Source: Bacteroidota bacterium (GTDB lineage Bacteria > Bacteroidota > Bacteroidia > B-17B0 > Aurantibacillaceae). Taken from it: DNA of 39,199 nt. The position numbers were made by a program, and so were the translations under genes. The DNA is taken from positions 1 to 39,199 of the forward strand of contig JABDCR010000025.1 in NCBI GenBank assembly GCA_013288015.1, in the 5' to 3' direction. This document shows, piece by piece, positions 19,519 through 27,335 of this stretch. The notes under the pieces were generated by a model, which had not been told where the DNA came from, searched no databases, and was given only the letters and a program-made list of their open reading frames with translations. Numbering within the stretch: position 1 is the stretch's first letter; each line of letters begins with the position of its first letter.

Positions 19519-21387
19519 ATGAAAAAACATATGCTTATACTTATACTGTTTGTTTGCATTAAACAAGTAAATGCGCAAATAATAACTACGTTTGCCGGCA
19601 ATGGAACAGATACTACCACAGGTGATGGTGGGCAAGCAACAGCTGCAGGGTTTACCAATATTCCGGGATCATTAGCCTTTGATGCAAGCGGAAATTTTTT
19701 TGTTTGTGATAATTTGAACAGAATACGAAAAATAAATATGGGTACCGGGGTTATAAACACAGTTGCCGGAATAGGAATTACAGGTTATACCGGAGATGGG
19801 GGACAGGTTACGGCTGCTAAAATAGATGTAGGCGGTATGGCTTCTGACAAAATGGGCAATTTGTATTTTGCCGATGGCACAGCCAATGTTATTCGTAAGA
19901 TAGATGTTAATGGCATTATAACAACAATAGCTGGTAACGGAACAATGGGTTATAGTGGAGATGGTGGCGCTGCCACAGCAGCTCAATTAGTACAACCCTG
20001 GAACATAACTATTGATACTATTGGAAATATTTATGTTTCAGATGGTGTAGTATGGGTTGTTCGAAAAATAGATACAACAGGCATTATAACTACTATAGCT
20101 GGCGATACTTCCGCTACTTCATCTTATTTTAGTGGCGATGGTGGACCTGCAACTGCAGCACATTTAAACACCCCTAATTATTTATCAGTTGATAAAGCAG
20201 GAAACCTGTATGTTTATGATTCAGGCAACAACAGAATTCGTAAAGTAAATTCAGCTGGCATTATTTCAACCTTTGCAGGTAATGGTACTTTAGGGTATAG
20301 TGCAGACGGGGGCATGGCAACTGCTGCCAACTTAAATTATATATGGGGCATAGCAACGGATCTTTTAGGCAACGTTTATTTCTCCGAAATGGATTCAGCA
20401 GGAAATAATGCTCGAATCAGAAAAATAAATTCAGCAGGTGTATTAACTACCGCTGCAGGTATAAGTGGTGTTCAGGGTTACACCGGAGATGGAGGATATG
20501 CTACCTTGGCACAGCTAACAGGTCCTAGTATCGTAGCCGTAGATATGTACAATAATTTTTATTTTGTAGATGGTGGAAAAAGAACTATACGAAAAGTAAC
20601 TTATTGTTCATCTCCTATTACAGTGGGTGTTAGCGGTGCAACAACCATTTGTTCTGCTGATTCAACAACACTTACTGCAACTGGTGCAACTACTTATACA
20701 TGGAATACAAACGCAGGTGCAGTAACCACACCCTCAATAACAATAGGCTCAAATGGCTATACAGCTTATTCACTTACAGGCATAGCCGGAGGTTGTATAG
20801 CACAAGACAGTATAACCATTTCTGTTATTCCATCACCTACGGTATATTTTAGTTTATATCAAGATAGTATGCCTCACATATGGGATGTTTATCCTACTTA
20901 TCCACCTAGTATGACATCTGTTGTTTGGAATTGGGGTGATGGAACTTCTTCAACAAGTTCCTATTCAAGTCATACGTATTCTGTGGCGGGTTTATATAAT
21001 ATTTGTGTAACTGTAACTGATTCTAATGGTTGCATGGCAACCTATTGCCAAAACGACTCTGTTTATCGTTATGCCAACAATAGTACATCAAGTAATATTA
21101 TACAGGTTAATGTCATAAATAATACAACAGGCATTAACCAGTTAACAAATACTGCCAACCGACTAACCATTTACCCCAACCCTGCACAAAACAATTTTAC
21201 AATTGAAACAAAGACTAGTGATAAACAAACCTTACAAGTGTTTGATGTAAATGGCAAACTTGTTTTAACTCAAACTATAAGTGGCACAACAAATGTTGAT
21301 GCAAGTACATTATCTCAAGGCGTTTATAATGTTAGCGTAACAAGCAATGAAGGTGTTGTAAATAAACGTCTGGTTATTGTTAAGTAA
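19519..21387 (+). CDS. NHL-propeller protein with Ig/PKD modules and T9SS type A sorting signal
   Basis: 622 residues. A signal peptide (about 1-20, KQVNAQ) is followed by six NHL blades, recognised by TTFAGNGT, NTVAGIG, TTIAGNGT, TTIAGD, STFAGNGT and TTAAGISG and by GDGG in most of them. Then come an Ig-like module (about 365-430, ICSADSTTLTATGATTYTW) and a PKD-like module (about 440-510, VVWNWGDGTSSTSSY). The end is a type A sorting domain (about 540-622; LTIYPNPAQNNFTIET, VFDVNGKLVLTQ, LSQGVYNVSV). It shares its propeller architecture with the two proteins at 4550-8054 but carries a different class of T9SS signal, so passenger and sorting domain have been shuffled in this family. Confidence 0.9.
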   Translation: MKKHMLILILFVCIKQVNAQIITTFAGNGTDTTTGDGGQATAAGFTNIPGSLAFDASGNFFVCDNLNRIRKINMGTGVINTVAGIGITGYTGDGGQVTAAKIDVGGMASDKMGNLYFADGTANVIRKIDVNGIITTIAGNGTMGYSGDGGAATAAQLVQPWNITIDTIGNIYVSDGVVWVVRKIDTTGIITTIAGDTSATSSYFSGDGGPATAAHLNTPNYLSVDKAGNLYVYDSGNNRIRKVNSAGIISTFAGNGTLGYSADGGMATAANLNYIWGIATDLLGNVYFSEMDSAGNNARIRKINSAGVLTTAAGISGVQGYTGDGGYATLAQLTGPSIVAVDMYNNFYFVDGGKRTIRKVTYCSSPITVGVSGATTICSADSTTLTATGATTYTWNTNAGAVTTPSITIGSNGYTAYSLTGIAGGCIAQDSITISVIPSPTVYFSLYQDSMPHIWDVYPTYPPSMTSVVWNWGDGTSSTSSYSSHTYSVAGLYNICVTVTDSNGCMATYCQNDSVYRYANNSTSSNIIQVNVINNTTGINQLTNTANRLTIYPNPAQNNFTIETKTSDKQTLQVFDVNGKLVLTQTISGTTNVDASTLSQGVYNVSVTSNEGVVNKRLVIVK

Positions 21388-21414
21388 AACATCTCTTTTC
21401 ATTTAGTGTTCACA

Positions 21415-21562
21415 CAAATTCGGGGCAGGTGTCCACGAAAGGCGCGAACCTAAGTTTTGTTGGGCAGTATAGGTGGGTAGGCAGTGCGCCAAACGGCAAA
21501 AGCCCTGTGGGCTTTTGTGGTGCCTTTTCTTTGCTTCGTTTCTTTGGACAAAGAAATGAAGA
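21415..21562. repeat. Hairpin-rich dispersed-type repeat between the NHL gene and dxr
   Basis: A more GC-rich block in AT-rich surroundings with two hairpins. The first is a 9-bp stem, CAAAAGCCC (21497-21505) with GGGCTTTTG (21509-21517), 3-base loop. The second is a 13-bp stem (21534-21546 with 21549-21561) with one G.T pair and a 2-base loop. No coding frame is convincing here. The second hairpin resembles a short palindrome that I recall as common between genes in Bacteroidota. One of the hairpins may also end transcription of the converging genes. Confidence 0.5.
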
Positions 21563-21588
21563 TAAAAAATGAAATTTTTTATAAGAAA

Positions 21589-22740
21589 TTAAATAAAAGA
21601 AGTCGCAACACTTCTTGCTTCGGTATTATAATTAAAATAATCTTCTAAACTAGGTTTTACCTTGTTGTTTATTTTATGCATGGTTTTTTCAACCACTTCG
21701 CTCATTTGCAAAAAGCTAATTTTTTCTTTCAAAAACGCATCCACCGATATTTCATTAGCCGCATTTAAAATGCAAGGCATAACTCCACCCATGTCAATGG
21801 CTTTAAACGCAAGTGCTAGGTTGGCAAAAGTTTCGGTGTCGGGTTTTTCAAAAGTAAAGGCAGGGTACTTGGTAAAATCAAAACGTTCAAAAGGCGTGGC
21901 AATTCTTTCGGGGTAACTAAAAGCATAATGTATTGGCAATTTCATATCAGGCAAACCAAGTTGTGCTTTAATGCTGCCATCGGTAAACTGCACCATGCTA
22001 TGTATAATGCTTTGCGGGTGTACCACCACTTCAATTTGTGAGGGCTTTACATTAAACAACCATTTGGCTTCAATTACTTCAAGCCCTTTATTCATCAGCG
22101 TGGCAGAGTCTATCGTAATTTTTGCGCCCATGCTCCAGTTAGGGTGTTTAAGTGCCTGGTGCTTGGTTATGTTTAGTAAATCGTTTCTGGTCTTCCCTCT
22201 AAACGGACCACCGCTGGCAGTCAGGTAAATTTTTTCAATTGCATTATCAAACTCACCTACTAAGCATTGAAATATAGCCGAGTGCTCGCTATCAACCGGA
22301 TAAATGTTTACGCCGTTTTCCATAGCAAGTTTAGTAATCAGTTCTCCGGCAACAACTAAGGTTTCTTTATTGGCAAGTGCAATTGGTTTTTTATGTTTTA
22401 TGGCATGTATGGTAGATGGCAACCCGGCAAAACCAACCATAGCGGCAAGCACCACATCAATGCTTTCCATTTCCACAATCTGCTCAACCGATTTTGCACC
22501 CGCAAAAACTTTTATATCATATGATGCTAACGCTTCTTTTACCTGGAAGTATTTTGTTTCGTCAGCAATTACAACCGCGTTGGGTAACATATCAATGGCT
22601 TGGGCAATTAATAAATCGGCATTGCCATTGGCAACCAAAACCTCACAGCAAAAAAACTCAGGATTAGCCTTAATAACCTCTATGGCTTGTGTGCCAATAC
22701 TTCCCGTGCTGCCCAGTATGGCTATGTTTTTTTTCTTCAT
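21589..22740 (-). CDS. dxr: 1-deoxy-D-xylulose 5-phosphate reductoisomerase
   Basis: 383 residues, the usual length. It converts 1-deoxyxylulose 5-phosphate to 2-C-methyl-D-erythritol 4-phosphate with NADPH in the MEP isoprenoid pathway, in the cytoplasm. The NADPH-binding loop GSTGSIGTQ is at 9-17. The substrate and metal-binding motifs are VDSEHSAIFQ (about 148-157), TASGGPFRG, HPNWSMGAKITIDSATLMNKGLE and the C-terminal ILNAANEISVDAFL. The ATG at 22740 gives the standard N terminus. No other pathway gene is in the window. The gene is complete and lies between two blocks of hairpin repeats. Confidence 0.97.
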   Translation of the reverse strand: MKKKNIAILGSTGSIGTQAIEVIKANPEFFCCEVLVANGNADLLIAQAIDMLPNAVVIADETKYFQVKEALASYDIKVFAGAKSVEQIVEMESIDVVLAAMVGFAGLPSTIHAIKHKKPIALANKETLVVAGELITKLAMENGVNIYPVDSEHSAIFQCLVGEFDNAIEKIYLTASGGPFRGKTRNDLLNITKHQALKHPNWSMGAKITIDSATLMNKGLEVIEAKWLFNVKPSQIEVVVHPQSIIHSMVQFTDGSIKAQLGLPDMKLPIHYAFSYPERIATPFERFDFTKYPAFTFEKPDTETFANLALAFKAIDMGGVMPCILNAANEISVDAFLKEKISFLQMSEVVEKTMHKINNKVKPSLEDYFNYNTEARSVATSFI

Positions 22741-22766
22741 TAGTTAAGGTGCTAAATTGCAGATTG

Positions 22767-22774
22767 CAAATGTA
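22767..22774 (-). promoter_or_regulatory. Possible -7 promoter box of dxr
   Basis: Minus-strand TACATTTG is a perfect TAnnTTTG match 26 bp before the dxr ATG. Only a weak TTCG lies 22 bp further upstream, within the neighbouring repeat. Confidence 0.4.
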
Positions 22775-22786
22775 TGATTTTTCTGC

Positions 22787-22840
22787 TTGTCATTTCGAAG
22801 GAGGAACGACTGAGAAATCTGTTTTAAAACGGATTTCTCC
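22787..22840. repeat. Dispersed-type repeat with an almost perfect hairpin
   Basis: A block beginning GTCATTTCGAAGGAGGAACG and ending in a 28-bp hairpin (22812-22839), GAGAAATC pairing with GATTTCTC and the interior TGTTTT/AAAACG also pairing. I recall near-identical 'GTCATTTCGA...GAGAAATC' elements between genes in many Bacteroidota. It lies between dxr and the IS66 remnant. The remaining bases to 22950 are AT-rich with no gene. Confidence 0.5.
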
Positions 22841-22927
22841 CTCAAGTCGGATTTAATACTATAATTTACTTATTATCAATTATTTAATTTAAATTTTAAT
22901 ATTTGGTTAAAACATAGTTAAAACTAA

Positions 22928-23116
22928 TTAAATATAAATGGTTTTGTAACGTATCCGCCCACTATTACGCCGATTAACAAAAATATATAAATCACCGCTT
23001 AGCGGGTCGCTTTGTAATTGGTTTCTGACAAGCCCACTTAACGCATCAAAACCATTACGCATATTCGTGCTTTGTGAATACAGGTAATAGTTTTTTATCT
23101 GATAATGAAACAGCAT
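22928..23116 (-). pseudogene. tnpB: Truncated IS66 accessory protein TnpB (Orf2)
   Basis: The first ~48 residues are typical IS66 TnpB (YLYSQSTNMRNGFDALSGLV, NQLQSDPLSGDLYIFVNRR). The family continues for about 60 more residues after the VNRR motif, but here the frame runs into the inverted repeat and stops after a short unrelated tail. It starts 1 bp after the tnpA stop, the usual tight tnpA-tnpB arrangement. Confidence 0.85.
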
Positions 23117-23550
23117 CTTAAATAAGTTCTTTTATAAAATCTGAATCGGGTAGCGTATGAAAAATAATCCGTACTCCACTTGGAAAGTGAATCTCACAAC
23201 TGATGTTTTTAGTTGGCTCTATCGAACGTAACGGTGTTTGTTTTGGTTGTTCTATACTACGTAACGTGATAGGTATAAACTTGCCCTTTATCACGGGTTC
23301 GTTTTTTTGCTCATGTTTTCTTTGCTTGTGCTGATACCTTCTTTCCCAATTGTAGAGTGTTGGCAATTGTTCAGTTATATTTTCTGCCACACAAAATGCG
23401 TTGATGTTTTTTCCACTCGCCTTCCATCTCGATAATAACAAATCTCTGCGTGTGAGCTCTGCCTCTGACATACCCATGACTCTATCTTTTTATCATGCAA
23501 TACTACTTACTTCTTAAACTCCTATCAGACGGGGTACAGTGGACGGATAC
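22951..23550. mobile_element. Internally deleted IS66-family element
   Basis: About 600 bp bounded by imperfect inverted repeats. The left end (22951-22965) and the complement of the right end (23550-23536) both read GTATCCG, one variable base, CCACT, one variable base, T: 13 of 15 identical. Inside are an intact accessory gene tnpA and a tnpB that stops about half way, exactly where the left repeat begins. The large transposase gene tnpC is gone. A full element would be roughly 2.5 kb, so an internal deletion joined tnpB to the far end. The 8-bp flanks (22943-22950 and 23551-23558) are not equal, so no target duplication remains. Confidence 0.8.
23118..23477 (-). CDS. tnpA: IS66-family accessory protein TnpA (Orf1)
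   Basis: 119 residues with an N-terminal helix-turn-helix region (LSRWKASGKNINAFCVAENI, TLYNWERRY), a variable basic linker, and the conserved end CEIHFPSGVRIIFHTLPDSDF. The function of Orf1 in IS66 transposition is poorly known; DNA binding is likely. The frame is intact although tnpB is truncated and tnpC is missing. Confidence 0.85.
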   Translation of the reverse strand: MGMSEAELTRRDLLLSRWKASGKNINAFCVAENITEQLPTLYNWERRYQHKQRKHEQKNEPVIKGKFIPITLRSIEQPKQTPLRSIEPTKNISCEIHFPSGVRIIFHTLPDSDFIKELI

Positions 23551-24142
23551 TATTATAATACATTTTATAAATGCTATCATCCGTAATTAAGTATGTGCTT
23601 TTAAAACAATCTTTAAATAATCTTTCTGTTTTTATGGATAGATTGGTTTCATAAATTTTGTTACCCTCTAAATCTAACAGCATTATGCTATTAAATTTTC
23701 TTCCCTAATTTACAAGAGTTAGAATGAAATCATCATAAAAAACATAATCTAAAAAAACTATATTGTTAGAATCTTGTAAGGTAGTTTTTTTAGTAGAGTT
23801 GATAGAAACCTCTATTAGGGTTACATTTTTTGGTATTAATAGAACTTTTTTATTTATTTGAACAATTTCAGTCCATGTTGTTTTTAAATAAAAATACCCA
23901 AGCTGATGAATAATTAAAGTATCATTAAAATTTAAAGTTATTTTTGCCATGCCATTTTCATCTGATGAGAAAAAAATGTTTTTCTCTTTTATCGTTATTA
24001 GACAAAAAGGAATTGGCTTTTTACTTTCTTTGTCTAAAATTTGAAAAATAAGGGTATCTTTTTGACAAAATGAAGATATCGAATTAGAGAGCATTAAAAA
24101 TAACACAAAAACATATCGTTCTATTTTAAAATTATAAGGCAT
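23551..24142 (-). pseudogene. Carboxypeptidase-regulatory-like protein gene, broken by TAG and by the IS66 element
   Basis: The intact part codes for 145 residues: a signal peptide (about 1-27, ISSFCQ), then a CarboxypepD_reg-like beta module (LIFQILDKESKKPIPFCLIT, FFSSDENGMAKITL). The frame then meets TAG at 23707-23705. Without any shift the same frame continues for ~50 codons (FNSIMLLDLEGNKIYET, YLITDDSIYKMYYN) and runs into the IS66 end. This tail looks like the family's next domain, as I recall it, so CAG to TAG is the simplest cause. Everything beyond the element is absent on its other side, so the 3' part of the gene was lost. The 145-residue product might still be made. Confidence 0.75.
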
Positions 24143-24212
24143 TTTAAAAAGAATTAATTACGACAGGATAAATATATTTTGATTATCATTTTTTTATGGA
24201 GTTTAACATTTA

Positions 24213-25625
24213 TTACTTTAATATTTTTTCGTCTGCCCAAATAATTGTTTGTTCCTTCTTCGGTCTTTTGTAAATGTTATTCGAATTTTTTATTGTAGTT
24301 AAGTCAAACGATTTATTAACCGAATAGAAGTCGAAGCCTAACTTAATTTTATTTTCGTTACCAATATTCTTAAACACTACCCAAAAATAAAAATCATGTT
24401 GCCCTTTCGGTGTTATTTTTATAATTATTGGCATGCTACCACCGCATGTAATAATTAAACCAAACTCGCCATAATAAGGTCTCTCAAATTGTGCCGTATC
24501 ATAACGTAAAGAGTATATTTCACCTCCACATGTACTAGAAAAAAAATAAGCGGTATCCGAATTGTCATTAAACAGCGAAGCTTTTACCTCAATTGTATTT
24601 TTATTTACATGTACTATCGAAAAATCAAAACGAATGCCTTCTGTTTTTGTTGTTATTATTTTTTGTTTTTTTGTTTCGGCATTACTTATACTATCGTGTA
24701 TGGATACACAAAGCTCACGCATTTTTAAAGCTAGTTTCCATTGTTTTTGTTCTGTATATATCCGGTAAAGCAACTGTGCTGCATTAAGTATACCTTGTGG
24801 AAAGCCTATAACCTGAGAAAATTTTAAAGAACTATCTGAATAAGTCAGTGCAAGTCCATACTCTTTTTGTTTAAAATAAACTTCCCCAATTTTAGTCAAC
24901 AAGGTGGCGATACCTTCTTTGTCGTTTATTTCTTCTAATATCTTTAAAGCGGGATGATAATAATCCAGTGTTTCTTTTATTTGACCTTGATTATAGTAAA
25001 TATTTCCAATGTTGGCCAGTAGTGTGGCAATGCCCTCTTTGTCGTTTATTTCTTCCTCAATCTTTAAGGCATGATCATAATAATCCAATGCTTCTTTTAT
25101 TTGGTTTTTAGTTTGATAAATAAGCCCAATATTGTTAAAGGAGATAGCAATGCCCCTCTTATCGTTTAATTCTTCTTCTATCTTTAAAGCACGGTTATAA
25201 TAATCTAATGCTTCTTTTATCTGCCTTTGACGATAATGAATAGAACCTATGTTATTTAGTAAGTACGAAATGCCCTCTTTGTCGTTTATTTCTTCATCTA
25301 TTTTTAAAGCATGATAATAATAATCCAATGCTTCTTTTATTTGACCCTCACGATTGTAAATAAGGCCCATGTTGTTGGTTGCATGAGCAATGCCCTTTTT
25401 GTAGTTTAGGTTTTTAGCAAGCAGGAGAGATTGCTCAGCGTATTTCACAATATCTTTGTCGTCCACAGCTTTATTACTAAGCTGATAAAGGTGATTTACC
25501 TTATTTGTATCTTCTTTGTCTGTTTTTAAAAGAATAAGCAAGGAGTCTATTTTACTTTGCTGAGCAATGGCTTGCATAGCTATACCAGCAATAAAGAAAA
25601 ATAATATGTAAATAAGTTTTTTCAT
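24213..25625 (-). CDS. Exported TPR protein with a C-terminal beta-rich domain
   Basis: 470 residues. A signal peptide (about 1-22, MQAIAQ) is followed by a conserved start (KIDSLLILLKTDKEDTNKVN) shared with the TPR-SpoIIE protein at 31503-33680. Five or six TPR units of 40 residues follow (about 60-310; NNIGxIY, EALDYYxxALKIEEEINDKEG). In relatives this array is followed by a membrane helix and a kinase, phosphatase or LuxR-type domain. Here it is followed, after a short linker, by a ~150-residue beta-rich domain (about 320-470) with two CGG motifs (STCGGEIY, ITCGGSMP), possibly an Ig-like fold. I do not recognise that domain. No membrane helix is seen after the TPRs, so the protein is probably wholly periplasmic or surface-exposed. 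Confidence 0.8.
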   Translation of the reverse strand: MKKLIYILFFFIAGIAMQAIAQQSKIDSLLILLKTDKEDTNKVNHLYQLSNKAVDDKDIVKYAEQSLLLAKNLNYKKGIAHATNNMGLIYNREGQIKEALDYYYHALKIDEEINDKEGISYLLNNIGSIHYRQRQIKEALDYYNRALKIEEELNDKRGIAISFNNIGLIYQTKNQIKEALDYYDHALKIEEEINDKEGIATLLANIGNIYYNQGQIKETLDYYHPALKILEEINDKEGIATLLTKIGEVYFKQKEYGLALTYSDSSLKFSQVIGFPQGILNAAQLLYRIYTEQKQWKLALKMRELCVSIHDSISNAETKKQKIITTKTEGIRFDFSIVHVNKNTIEVKASLFNDNSDTAYFFSSTCGGEIYSLRYDTAQFERPYYGEFGLIITCGGSMPIIIKITPKGQHDFYFWVVFKNIGNENKIKLGFDFYSVNKSFDLTTIKNSNNIYKRPKKEQTIIWADEKILK

Positions 25626-25693
25626 TTAATTACCTTTTATCAATCTGTTTAAGCTATTCTCAATAGATATAAATTAAAAAACTTATTTATACC

Positions 25694-26476
25694 TTATTCT
25701 TCGATTTTTACATCAGCACTTATGCCTATTCCAACGCCAAAAGGGAATTTTTGCCATTCTCCCTGACTTGTTAGTCTATAATAAGTTGTATGAGTAACCA
25801 ATTTAGAGCAAAAAGATAATCTACCATTCCCTAAATTTTTTACATATTCTAAAGAAACTAAAAAATCTCCTTGCACAATTATACCTTCATTCTGAAGGTC
25901 TACAGTAATTATTTCTTTAGCCCGATCTTTAGAAAGTTTAATATAAATGGGCTTCTTTATAATATTTACAAACCCATCTTTTTTATTACGGCTATATATA
26001 TTTAACCGAAAGAAAACAGAATCGTAAGTGCAATGTTTTATATTGATATTTATTTTCTCTATTTCGGCACTTTTCTTAACGTGCATTAAAAGTCCTAATT
26101 CATACCCCAGATTATTTTCCTCAGATTTAAATCCGGCAGCAACATGGGTTTCTCTGGATGTTATTCCTATCGTTTTAAGTGCAGTCTTTTGGGGCTTAAC
26201 AACTACTTCGTTAAACGAAAATGTTTTTTCGGTCAACAAAACTGGCTTATTGCTATTTACCATAAAATCTTTTACTTTTAGATAACTTGGCTCATAACCT
26301 AGACATGAAAACAATAAAGTATCATTTTCATATTTCTTATCTATAGCAATAGTAACGTTACCGTTCATATCACAAACTGTACCAATGTTCTTAACCGGAA
26401 CACCAATATTTACATATTCTACAGCTGTGGCTGTTTGTTTATTTAAAACCTTACCGTATAATTTTGAGTATAGCAT
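25694..26476 (-). CDS. Carboxypeptidase-regulatory-like protein, signal peptide out of frame
   Basis: 260 residues from the first in-frame ATG. Residues ~4-90 form a CarboxypepD_reg-like beta module (LYGKVLNKQTATAVEYVNIG, FSFNEVVVKP), the fold used in TonB-dependent receptor plugs and many surface proteins of this phylum. The remaining ~165 residues are beta-rich, ending FGVGIGISADVKIEE. Without the upstream segment it would have no export signal, which is odd for this family. The signal peptide sits directly upstream in another frame (see 26465-26526). It lies between the TPR protein and the five-HTH gene on the same strand. Confidence 0.75.
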   Translation of the reverse strand: MLYSKLYGKVLNKQTATAVEYVNIGVPVKNIGTVCDMNGNVTIAIDKKYENDTLLFSCLGYEPSYLKVKDFMVNSNKPVLLTEKTFSFNEVVVKPQKTALKTIGITSRETHVAAGFKSEENNLGYELGLLMHVKKSAEIEKININIKHCTYDSVFFRLNIYSRNKKDGFVNIIKKPIYIKLSKDRAKEIITVDLQNEGIIVQGDFLVSLEYVKNLGNGRLSFCSKLVTHTTYYRLTSQGEWQKFPFGVGIGISADVKIEE

Positions 26477-26526
26477 AACGAGCTATAAATTGTAAATAAT
26501 AAATTAATAATGATGTTTTTTTTCAT
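26465..26526 (-). other. Orphan signal peptide, separated by a one-base frameshift
   Basis: From an ATG at 26526 the minus strand codes for MKKNIIINLLFTIYSSLCYT followed by Q, a good signal peptide with the Q that often follows the cleavage site in Bacteroidota. The frame then leaves that of the following protein. Adding one A to the A4 run at 26465-26462 gives Q-K-L-Y-G-K-V and joins both parts seamlessly. This is either a real frameshift mutation, a phase-variable tract, or a sequencing error. Confidence 0.7.
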
Positions 26527-26533
26527 TACTTAC

Positions 26534-27280
26534 TCAATTTTTTATTACGCCAGTTTCTTGCCTGATTTTGAATATCCAAGATGTAGATAAATTAAAACGA
26601 GTAGCAATTTCTTTTGAAGAATCTCCTTGTTTAATTGCATTAATAATTTGTGTATTCCGTTGCAGAATTTCTTCTCGATCTAATTTCCTTCTTAATCCCA
26701 CTCGCTTGCAGATAACCCTAATTGATTCCATGGTCAAATTAAATTGGGCGGCTATTTCTTTATAATACAAACCTTTATTAAATGCTATAATAATTTCCTT
26801 ATTTCGTTTTAAGATTTCTTCTCGTCTCGGGTTTATTTTTATTCCTTCTTGCTGAGCAATTTTCAATATTGAATGCCTTGTGATTTTATATCGTTTAACT
26901 ATTTCTTTTAATCTCATCCCTTGCCTTAAGCCCGTAATAATTTTCTTACGCCGTTGCAAAATTTCTTCCAATTTTAATCCTTTTTTTAATCCTGCCTTCT
27001 TGCTAATACGACGTACTGTGTGCTCAGTTACACCAAATTGAGCTGCTATTTCTCTTATAGGTAGCTTTTGCCTCAAAGCATTAGTAATATTATTATTTCG
27101 TTGTAGAATTACTTCCGACTCCTGTTTTCTTTTTATTCCTACTCGCCTGCTAACCAACATCACCGTTTGTCGAGATATACCTAAACAGGAAGCTATTTCT
27201 TGACAAACAATGCCCTGCTTCAGCCTTTTTATAATTTGTTTGTCTCGTCGTTTTTTTTTTGTTTGAAAGGGCGAATTCAT
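26534..27280 (-). CDS. Protein of five tandem helix-turn-helix units
   Basis: 248 residues. After a basic 12-residue start, the whole protein is five HTH units: 13-61, 62-110, 111-159, 160-208 (each 49 residues) and 209-248 (40 residues, without the linker). Each reads roughly xxIIxALxQGxxxKEIAxxFxLTxxxIRxIxKRxGLxRK followed by an EEILQRN-type linker. The unit resembles the small HTH of resolvase/Hin or sigma region 4 proteins. There is no catalytic, ligand-binding or dimerisation domain. The recognition-helix residues differ between units (SRQTVMLV, TEHTVRRI, TRHSILKI, TMESIRVI, STSWIFKI) while the scaffold is kept. It is probably a nucleic-acid-binding protein contacting a long site; the target is unknown. 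It starts ~50 bp upstream of the frameshifted gene. Confidence 0.8.
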   Translation of the reverse strand: MNSPFQTKKKRRDKQIIKRLKQGIVCQEIASCLGISRQTVMLVSRRVGIKRKQESEVILQRNNNITNALRQKLPIREIAAQFGVTEHTVRRISKKAGLKKGLKLEEILQRRKKIITGLRQGMRLKEIVKRYKITRHSILKIAQQEGIKINPRREEILKRNKEIIIAFNKGLYYKEIAAQFNLTMESIRVICKRVGLRRKLDREEILQRNTQIINAIKQGDSSKEIATRFNLSTSWIFKIRQETGVIKN

Positions 27281-27335
27281 ATTCGTTTTCTTGTTGACAA
27301 ATTCACGTTATAAATTTTACTGGTTGTTTAAATTT

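Noticed and set aside
22304-22747. 147-codon open frame on the plus strand across dxr
   Set aside because: It is fully antisense to a well-conserved essential enzyme gene, with no signal or domain of its own.
23705-23707. TAG as a reassigned or read-through codon
   Set aside because: Other genes in the window use TAG as a normal stop (for example 4550-4552), and the gene is also cut by the IS66 end, so a nonsense mutation is simpler.
23118-24142. A toxin-antitoxin pair formed by the two small genes
   Set aside because: One is IS66 tnpA and the other is the broken end of a larger exported-protein gene.
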